This document shows positions 1 through 10,100 of a DNA stretch of 64,000 nucleotides, one piece after another. The notes beneath the pieces are model-generated. The model ran no database searches, was not told the DNA's origin, and saw only the letters and a list, made by a program, of their open reading frames with translations. The DNA is taken from positions 2,666,001 through 2,730,000 of the forward strand of contig JBBELK010000525.1 in assembly GCA_037783545.1 (NCBI GenBank). Direction: 5' to 3'. Numbering within the stretch: the first letter of the stretch is position 1; every line of letters begins with the position of its first letter. The position numbers and the translations under genes are program-made. Source of the stretch: Henricia sp. BOLD:AAB3569. Lineage: Eukaryota > Echinodermata > Asteroidea > Spinulosida > Echinasteridae.

Positions 1-650
1 ACAGGGGCGTGTATGATTAGCCCTACAAACAGGGCTGTAAATGGCTCATTTTTGAAATCTGACTTAATACTGTCGCCATTACAGCCCTGGATGTCGAAAC
101 TGCCGAAATCCGAGATAGTTTGACTGCAAAAATCGTCCAAAGTACATCAGACAGCACTTTCACATATACCATTGTAATCCTGACATTTTAGTGTTTCATA
201 ACATAACGGTAAAGCTTATGGAATCGTCAATTTGGCCATCTACGGCGTCTTGAAAAATTGAACAATATTCCTACAACGTCTTCTGCCCGATACCCTGGTC
301 GCCGCCATCTTAGCTAATCTGCTGTGACGATGGTGGCGCTTCTCGATCATGAGAAGTCAAGGAGCCCAGGCATTTCTATCCTGCCTGCCAGCAGGGCTTT
401 ATGGCGACAGTAATAAGTCAGATTTCAAAAGTGAGCCATTTACAGCCCTGTTTGTAGGGCTAATACATGATACCGGTATATACATTGTAGACCTTTTGCG
501 AACAACTACACAGTTTCAAACATTTTCAAACAAAAGCCGTAACTCACACTATTGTTACCTTGCCTCACCCTAAAAAGATACACATTGGGTAGGGTATCGT
601 ACGATGCCTACTTTCCGAGAAAAAATACATCGTGGGGTACTGTAATCATA
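1..650. other. Non-coding stretch, no gene seen
   Basis: No convincing exon was found. A short phrase near 20-60 (ACAGGGCTGTAAATGGCTCA) recurs inverted near 435-460, so this is probably the remains of a small inverted-repeat element. The missing first exon of the receptor gene downstream could lie here or before the window. Confidence 0.4.
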
Positions 651-654
651 GGTG

Positions 655-972
655 AAAACTTGGGGTTGCGGGTTCGAACCTCTCCCCTGGCTGCATTACC
701 TGTGCCCTTGAGCAAGGCACTCAACCACACTTGCTCCCTCCTTCGGAAGGAATGTAACGCTGATGGTCAAGTGTGTTAGGTAACGGTAACGCACTCTAAA
801 GATCCCAGAGCATTCTTTCGTGAAGAGCAAGGGGATTCCCCGGTGTATCTGTCCATTTCTAATTCTAATTCTTCATGGGTTTCCTCACGCTTGCGAGTGA
901 CAGTGCAATGGGCACTATTGAAGAATCCTTTGTATGAATACCAGAAAGAAATAATAATAATAATAATATAAA
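655..972 (+). mobile_element. tRNA-related SINE-like element with ATA tail
   Basis: The stretch begins with a B-box-like GGTTCGAACC (about 670-679), continues with a SINE-like body (CCTTGAGCAAGGCACTCAACC near 710) and ends in an AATAATAATA microsatellite at about 950-969. B box, body and simple A-rich tail are the usual layout of tRNA-derived SINEs. No clear A box was seen, so the head is probably truncated. Calling it a SINE is an inference from layout. Confidence 0.5.
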
Positions 973-1036
973 TTTCTAGGTTAATAAAAGGAATACAAAA
1001 GAAGTCAACTTTTATTTTTGTTTTATTACTTTGCAG

Positions 1037-1147
1037 CTCTGGTCCTTAATCCCAGATGGAAACATATACATGTATGTATAAGCCTACTGTGTCTTATTCT
1101 CCTACAACCTTGCGGCACTGTGGCCAAGTCTGTGCGTGACAATCCAG
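1037..1147 (+). CDS. Receptor exon: signal-peptide segment
   Basis: The acceptor TTTATTACTTTGCAG precedes 1037 and a GTAAAA donor follows 1147. The frame encodes a hydrophobic run (ISLLCLILLQPCGTVA) followed by polar residues, as expected for a signal peptide and cleavage region. There is no in-frame ATG, so at least one more 5' exon is required. Phase 1 at both ends matches the rest of the gene. Confidence 0.55.
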
Positions 1148-4100
1148 GTAAAATCCCAAGCATCGATCAGCTTACAGCAAATTATACCGAGCAACAAAAG
1201 AAATGCAAATTGACAGTTTCAATGATATTTATTTCGCACTCCCTCAAATTTTACGAGACATTTTACAAACAAAGCATTAAATGTACAACTAGTAGAATAA
1301 GTTGGTCAATATCATAAGGGACAAGAGAGAATGAGAGTGGCTGTTCACATAAGCCAGAGCTTGTGATTTGGAACAGCCAGAAAAGAACACTACAATAAGG
1401 AACAAACAGACGGACAAATAGACAAGACAATACAAACGGACAATAATTAGTTAATTTAGCTGATGTGGATTAACTAGATACAATACAATGGCGAATATAT
1501 ACAAACTATGATAATACATGTAGTGGTGGGTAAGCTTGTTACATAATTTGAGAGAAGAAATTCCTGATAAGACGTTTTAAATCGACCCACAGACGGTGAT
1601 GCCCTGATACTGGCTGGAATGGAGTTCCAAAAACGAGGACCATATATAACTTGATAGTACGACTGGAACAGAGGGAGTGAATGGAAGAAACATGTCTTTT
1701 GAAGATCTGGTGGAGTAATGATGGATTTGTGCAACTGGTGTAAAGTACATGTATGTTGAAAAAGCATCAGGAAGAAAATTGTTAGTGTACATGTACATGT
1801 ACATAAATATCCCTATATGAAGTTGGTTAAGGCAAGTAAAAAGATGTGCTGTGTGTTGCCGATAATGTGAAGAAGTGCATACAGGAATGGCTCTTTTCTG
1901 TGCAACAAGCAATGAATGAAATTTGTTAGTGCTTGTTCGCGCCCAAACAAAGTTGCAGTAGTTAAGATAAAGGGAATATGAGAGATTGGTAGAGCATGAT
2001 CATGGCAGAAAATGACTGAGTTTAGAGAGTGTGCCAGTGGTGCGGGAGATGATTTTGGTAAGCGATGAAATGTGTTCACTCCAAGAGAGGTGTTGGTCGA
2101 TAATGATTCCAAGAAATTTAGTAGATGAGACCCTATTGATGTAACTGTTGTCGATCTTGAGAGGTGGGAGTGCAATTACCTGAAGGGAGTGCGGTCGATG
2201 GAAGAGAATGAAATTTGTCTTAGCATGATTTAGGGACAGTTTGTTTGCCCTAAACCAGACTGAAACGTGTTCAAGTTCAGAATTGAGGGTGGCAAATAGT
2301 GCTTGAGTAAAAAATAGTACCGGTACTATCATCAGCTAAAAGAGTGAAGTTCAGTAGAGGAAAAGAATAGGGAATGTCATTGATGCATAGTAGAAAGAGA
2401 AGAGGTCCGAGGATAGATCCTTGTGGAACGCCATGTTGGATAAGAAGAGATCCTGATTCAGTGTTCTTAACTGAAGTATCCCTATTAGATAGATGTAGAT
2501 AGTCAGAAAACCATTGAAGGGGAATGCCATAGGGCGTGTTTGTTTCATGACAGATCTGAATCCACATCCCGGGGTTGTTTTACCGCGCAGAAACAAACGA
2601 AACTGCTCTCAACTACTAGGATCTCAAATCATGTGAATTGTAATCTATTTACCAAATTTGTCAAATTTCTACAGGCCTCGAAAAAACCCACGGCACCACG
2701 GCAAATTGCCGTCGGTGCCCTATGCTTTTGCCGTGATGCCCTTAAAAAGTTATAACACAAATTTTCTATTTCCTCATTCAGGTGCCCTTTACTAAGAGAA
2801 AATTGCTGTGCCCTTTTGCACCTGAATTTCGAGGCCTGTTTCTATTCCAAATTTCTCCCACGACATTCACCGTAAATAAACAAGCATCCTAAATTTGTTT
2901 GTATCGTGTGTTGCCTCTGAAAATTGAAACGACATGGTTTTACTTGCACAAAAATCTTCGCAATGTTTACGTCCCCATTTTGGATCTAGCGCCGAACCAT
3001 CTCCCGAGAAGGATATCACAGATCTCGATTGGGATATGCGCGAAGTGAACGAGTTAACCTTGGATCTGCGCAGATCTGAATCTGTATCCGTCCGAAACAA
3101 ACACGCCCATAGTGATTAAGTTTAGAGAGAAGAGTAGAGTGGTCAATTGTGTCGAAAGCTTTAGTGTTTATTAATAAATTAATTTGTTATTTTGTCAACG
3201 AGGTTGATGAGCGGCATGTCTGTAGAATGTTTTGGTCGAAATCCGTATTATGTTTGAAGAGAATGTGGTGTGATGATACGAACTGAGAAAGACGGTTGAA
3301 AACTAGGCGCTCAAGAATTTTTGAGAAACAAGGGAAATAGGTCTGTAATTACCAGTTTTATTCGTGTCACCAGATTTGAAAATTGTAACATTTCTTTTGT
3401 AATTAAGCTGACATCGGTATAATCACTACATAAAACTTCAGTGTGCTCAAAATTTCCAACTTTTTGGTTTTTTAAATCAAAAATTGGAAAAACATTTTGC
3501 GTTTCTTTTGTTGCTCGGTATAGAAATAAAATTTAGAACCCATAATTCAATTTTGCAAATTTGAAGTTGCAAATGATTTAAAAGCTAATTTACCAAGTTC
3601 AAAGATTGTCATATCAGAAAATGAAGTACTAATTGTCTCCCCTGGGCAAAGATGCCGGTTGGCACTTTGGGAAAATATCACCTAATCTTTGAAATGTCCT
3701 CTTATTGTCTTGACCGAATCCAGTAATTTCAAAGAGCGTGTTTAGATTTTTCAAGATTATGGATTTCGATCTGACTTCAGGACAAGGAAAAAAACAAATT
3801 GCAAGTATTAAAGTTAAAATTTGAGAGTAAGTTAATGACTTGATCTGTAAAAGATCTTAACACAATCGACCGCTGAACACCACTGTTTTGCTTCCATACC
3901 AGATTTCGAGATTGGATCGTATTTTGCATCCACAAGATTCTGCATCTTGCCAAAAATTATTCACATCGAAACCTTAATTAATGCAAATATCCACATTAAT
4001 TGGTTTTTCAAACATAAGTGTTTGTTTGGGGTTTTTGCCAATGTCCTTGAAAATATACGGATTGGAAGCAATTTTTAAATAGTAATAAAACAAATTACAT

Positions 4101-7100
4101 GATATGGTATTAAAAACTGAACACCCATGGGAAAAATGGGGGAGCATGATCAAAAAATGTGATCTGGTCATGCTTCTTTAAATGTCAGTCTAGTGTATTC
4201 TGATACTACATGTAGATTGATGGTCCAGTGCTTTTTAACAGGTGGTTTGCAGCCAAATATTTTTGTTTTTGTCACTCGTGTGACTAGTCGTATTGATCTG
4301 AGAAAGGATCTTTAAAAAGTGTTGGAACATGTATAAGATATTGTTGAAGTTTTGCTATTCATTCTGTGATCTTTGTTCTTTTAATTACTCCGACCACAGT
4401 CAGGCGGTCTGTCGACAGAAAATGTCCAGTGGGCAGCAATCTTGTCCTTGATGAAGGGTCGGGAGTATGTGTTTCATGCGGTTCGTGTAGTGTGTGTGAT
4501 GAACTTACATTTAGTAAAAACCCGCACTGTGTCAAGTGCCGAGGTAAGTGTATTGTGGTTCAATTCCAAATAATTTGGCTCAATTGGGGCGATACAAGTA
4601 AATGTATGGACCGTATCGAGTAGCTGCCATCTTGTAGGGCAACGTTTGACATTTAAAGGAACACACCTTCTTTGTTGGGCTATTTTGGGCTTGAAATAGA
4701 CCCATACATTATTCTGAAGCGCATTCGAGAGTAAATTAGATATATCCTGAAAAGACGCCGTCAAATTTAGCCGTTTTTGAGCACTTTTGAAAAATCCAAG
4801 GTCACGTGACTTTTCGGAACCAAATTCTGGTTCCGAAAAGTCACGTGGTCTTGTGAGTTAGTTGTATTTCCAGCCGTATAAAAGTTTGTTACTGCAGAAC
4901 TGCACCAAATTCAACTCTGATTTCCCCCCAATATTTATAAGTAATTCACAAAAGAGAGACTATTTATACAGGTATGAAACAAAGTTAAACATAAGTATGA
5001 AAATTTGAACATAATTGTTTGTTTTGAGAGTCCGGAGAACGGGAGCGAGCGCGTGCTACGGCAGGCTACCGTGGAGTGTAGAAATTTGCCCCGCGCAGTA
5101 TACGGCAAATAGCCTGAGTGCACACACACACACACGGGCGTGTTGCTTCGGTGCATGTACGTTCGTGAGGAAAAAACATGATTCCAACTCCTCAAAAGAA
5201 AACGGAAATTCCTATTCAGTCGTCCGGGCTGTCCAGTGAAATCGTGAGCAGAAAATTGGAGATATCCTGAGCAGGAAAAGAGCGAATCGTTTGTGACAAA
5301 GTCGTCTGGCTCTCCTGTAGTTGCAACGGCTGGTAAAGCGTATAACCCGTCTTTTGACCGTTTTCGTTATTTTTGCATTATTTTCGTTATTTTGATGAAA
5401 TTTTTTCGCAACGACCATCAAAAAAGTATTGTCAATGCTGCTACATCACTAAATCATGTAAACAGTAGGCAGGTGTGTACCTTTAAATTGATCACCGATG
5501 GTTTAAAGGCACAGGCTCGTCAGCAATGCGCGCCTGCCAAATTCGTGCTCGAAACACGCAGCTCCATGCCTTTGCTATGGAGCTGCGTATTGCGTGGCAC
5601 ACAACAAAATTGTTATTTTAGCAAAATTTTTGAATGAACACCCACTGTTTTGGGGTTTACTTCCTGATGTCATCGCTTCTCTCCATGACATCCTAGCTTT
5701 CTACTCATGACGTCAATTGGTCACTAGAATGGGAGGAGGCGATTTGTGCAATTTTGGGGAAAACAAAAATGGCATTCTGTAAGCATGTATGCACAATTGG
5801 TTTAACTGTTTAATGTACTTTATTCTGATTGTTTTGTTTCAGTTGAAATGAAAGTGAGTACCGGTATCATTGTGCCATTTTCACTGACTTTGTGGTACAT
5901 GTAGCTAGCGTTACAATTTGTTTTCATGTCATTAACATAGCTGATACTTTGGTTGCACCTTGCTTATGATTTGGTAATGCAGTACTAAAATTACTAGTGG
6001 CCTCAAGTTTTAACCCTAGCAGATTCTTCCTCAAAGGTAGACTCCAAAGACGATGTGCTCTTTGTTTATATCTAAAGCGCCCTCTGTTGAAAATTGGTCG
6101 TCGTTATGCGCGCACATTCTGTTTTGCATATTGGTAATGATGCCAAAGGTCTCAAAATTCAAAGACGATGTGGCATGCGACCTTATCCTAAACCAAATTT
6201 ATGTAACACATGTTGCGTGTGCATGTGGTTTGCTGTGACGTCAGAGGGCACATTGTCTATACTGCGTCGTATAGCAATGATGCAACGTGGCATTGTTGTG
6301 ATCAATGCGGTTTGTGAGCCATTTCACAAAACATGTCACAACTTGGGCGATGCGTTCATTTTCAAGATTAGCATAATGAATAGTTGTTGTACGAGGCTAT
6401 TTCAAGAAAAACATGCAAAGATAGAAAACGTCATCTTTGGCCTCATCTAGCTGCTTCTTTCTGCATACGTAGAAATAAATGTTAGTCAAGTGCATGTGTA
6501 GTGAAATGAACTCCTCAATTGTAAAGTCATAGTTTTTTATCTGTTACTGTCACATCACAAACAAATATGGCAAAAATACAGCAATAAAAAAGGAAGAAAA
6601 TTCATCTAGCCTATTTAAATACAAACATTCATTCCTATATTTATTTGGTCAAGTTGACGTATGCAGTTTTCCTTCTTGTTATAGCTTCAACTATATTTTA
6701 CTTCAACTATTCGCTCTAATCCCTAAATCCTTCTCCTTTCTCAAAGTCTGTCTTGCTTCACGGTCTGCAAGGAGCGTAAATGCCATATTCAGTACTGCAA
6801 CAAGTTTCCATGTACTCACACTTGCAACTACTGGTAACTGGAAAAAATCCCAGTTGCCGCGAGTTGCTCTACTTTCTGGCAACTACATGTAGTTGCTGTC
6901 AGTTGTACTCGTGCATCTGATCATCACGTGCGCGCACATCGACAGCAACTGCAAGCAACAGTTGCTTCCAGTTTACACTGCCGATTGCTGCCAACTGTTT
7001 GAAGTTCATACTCCCTTGTCATTAATTAACCTTATGAATGAATATGCTCCACAAAAACATACAACTTGCAGCCCATGGTTGGCACACAGTCTACTACTGA

Positions 7101-10100
7101 ACACCAAATTAAATTATAATTTCTCGCCACCTTATTGGTAGGTTTGTTCCTGACAATTGCCAAATTGCCTCTTTTCAAGCAGCAACCCAATTTCAAAAAT
7201 CAAAACAACTGCCAAAACTGAAGTAAATTACCCTCTTTCCCTGGGAATTCTCTTCAATCCCACAATGCCGCAATCCCAAAATGCACTGCAAAATTATTAA
7301 ATATCGACGTCATGAAGACATAAGTCTTTTTTTCTTGGTCACGACCTCTGTGCGACACGCGACTTGATAACAACTGTAAAACGACGTCATTAAGATGTTG
7401 TGTTTCAAATGTTTTAGGCGGGCGATGATGATAATTCAGAAAGAGAAAAGACGACTTTAAGATGTCGTTTTTTTTGTCACAACCACTTTAACATGTCGTG
7501 TGCCCACTGGGAATAAACACCAGATCAGCTCAAGTTAAATAGGTCCTCTGTTCCAGTAAATTTGCTTGTAGTCGATGGAAGAATCATTAGAAAACGAATC
7601 ATAATGTAAAAGTTAAAGACAATTACATGTAGGCCTATTGTTTCAATCACACAACTTGTCTTGTGTGGGTGCATCTGGAAAATGGCATGTTCATACTAAT
7701 GCATGCGTGATTGCAGTTATTGGCCTTGCGTGACTGGCCAGGAATTGTGTACAGTTTCATTGCTTCGTTGGTTCCTCTCATCCTTAACATGACTCATTTT
7801 ATATCCATTCTTTGTTAGCATGATCTATCAGCATTAGTATTGCTTGACCTTTGTTTTGTTCTTTGCCTGTTTTGGTCTTGGTCTTGGACTCAGCACTTTA
7901 GTTTCGGTCTTGATCTCAAAGGCTTTTTTTGAAATGGCTGGCATTGTCTTCGTCTCAGGCTTGGTACATCCCAGAAATATTGACGTGGGTAAAAAAAAAT
8001 CTGGCTTCAACACCAACTTTAACAGTCGCCCTTCCGGACGTTAGATTCACGACTATAGTAAACTATAGTTTGACTATTTCCAACCGAATGCAGTCTAGTT
8101 AATGATGGTTATAGTCGTGTCTGGTCGACCGACCATTTGGAACCAGCCCACAGGGCACGGGGGCGCTGGTCACTGGTACCCATCAGGTATTGAGTTGATG
8201 CAGCATTTTGCACGGAACCAACTGACTAACCAAGGGCCCTCGTACTTGAACATCAGTGTGCATGTGTGTTGCCAGAATGACGTTTGACCAGTGGCTGACT
8301 CTAGTTGTGAACTGAACTTGCTCCTTCTTAAGTATACCGTGTTAATAATTACATTGGGTAAGAGCAAAACAAACCCCAATTAACATTCAGTCTCCCAGAC
8401 GTAAGCTAAATCAACTTCTCATATTATTTAGAGTCGCCAAGAGGAACTCAAGCAAGTAAACTACAAATAGGGAAGACAGAAAATGGCAAAGACCGAGTCT
8501 GAATCCAAATTTAGTGATTTTGAAAACAGTCTTTGTCTCAGACAAACATTTTTCGCTAAAAAAGATAATAATCCAGCACATATATTTTGAGGCTCACTAG
8601 CAAACTCATTTCACTTTATTTTCTTTCACAGTCTATTACTTTCACCCTTTATTTTTAGCATCACAGTTTGGTTTAGTGTTTTATAAATTCTAAAAATAGC
8701 ACCTATGGTATGGGGACAAATTAAATCACTTTAAAGGCACAGGCTCGTCACCATAGCGCGCGCGCGCCAAATTCGTAAAGATTGGCATTGTTCACATCAT
8801 GCAACCGCTAATGAAGATCAAAACTCATGATGGCTGTTGAATAGCGCAATGCGTATATGCTGGTATGCTGTGTTTTCCTATACCTTCAGCGTTGAAGGTA
8901 TTGTCGATATATGCATGTAGTATTGCGCTATAGACCTTTATCACGGTGCGTCCATCTTTGTCTTGTTCCCCACTGCATGCATAGTACCGGTACAAGTACG
9001 TGTCGGGCATGATCAGTGCAGTGCGTGTGCGTGTACTGTCTGCGTGATAGTGCGTGCAGTCTTCCGTTTTGAGAGAATCACTGTCCGCGCTGCGCATTTT
9101 CTTAATCGCACCGCGCGCATGTCATTGTGATGCACACAATGAACATTTTTAACACGGAGCCAAACTATTTTATTTCGGCAAGCCTCGCTTTCGTTACGTT
9201 CATTTAAATAGGGGAAAAGGGAAGATGGCCACACCGTGATAAAGGTCTATTGAATGCGCCCCTGGTTGCACATCAAGTCATGATTTGAGTTAATTATGAG
9301 CGTCCAAGTTGTTGAGCATCTTTGTTTGTGAAGTAACAAATTTTTCTTGGGTCATTGACCACTGGGCTTTATTTTTTGATGGTTAATGGTTTTCCACGGA
9401 CATGGGTTATTCACTTACTAGGCTTCACTGACTTTACATTAACTTTTACATTTTGTATATGTTATGCTTTAAAATTATTGCAATTAACAGTTGTCAACTC
9501 CATGAACTGGGATGATGAGTTCATTATGAAACCCTAGAGGGCGGGCTTCTTATTTAAAAAATAATGTAACAAAACACGTAGACCCACAAAGTGCTTACTA
9601 GTGCATGATGCACAGTAACATTGTGATTGCCCTCCAAGTTGGCTGCCACTGCAAAGAGTCTATAGGCTTAAGGATCTGCTACCTTGTTCAACGGGAGAAT
9701 TTAGGGATTTTCAAAGGTACAATTAAAGAGTTTTTTCCACAGGGTCCAAGACAAATTAAGGCAAAGTTTTCACAGTTTCTTCACAGATATTTTTACACTG
9801 TCTTTACTGCAAAATGGAATGGGAGCACATAATGGTCTTGGGGGTGCACAGCGTTGCTCATGAACGAGAGGTTGTGGGTTCAATCCTCACTTCTTATAGT
9901 ATATGTTTGCGTCCCTCTTAATCTCAATTGCCTTCTCAGAAAATCAAGTAAAATTTGGGGAACCACATTAATCTAATTGCTGATAGAGTTGTGTTCCTTG
10001 GCCAGGCAGCCACCTAGTTGAAACGAAATTATAGTGATTCCTTCAAATAATAATGGCTGTGGCCTGTGGTGCCTTTGACATGACAGACATGCTAGATACT

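Noticed and set aside
5840-5860. Possible tiny exon after TTTGTTTCAG
   Set aside because: The only nearby donor gives an 11-nt exon that breaks the phase-1 pattern of the receptor gene.
7834-8044. Short open frames with TTGGTCTTGG wording
   Set aside because: Low-complexity sequence open on both strands with no splice signals or domain.
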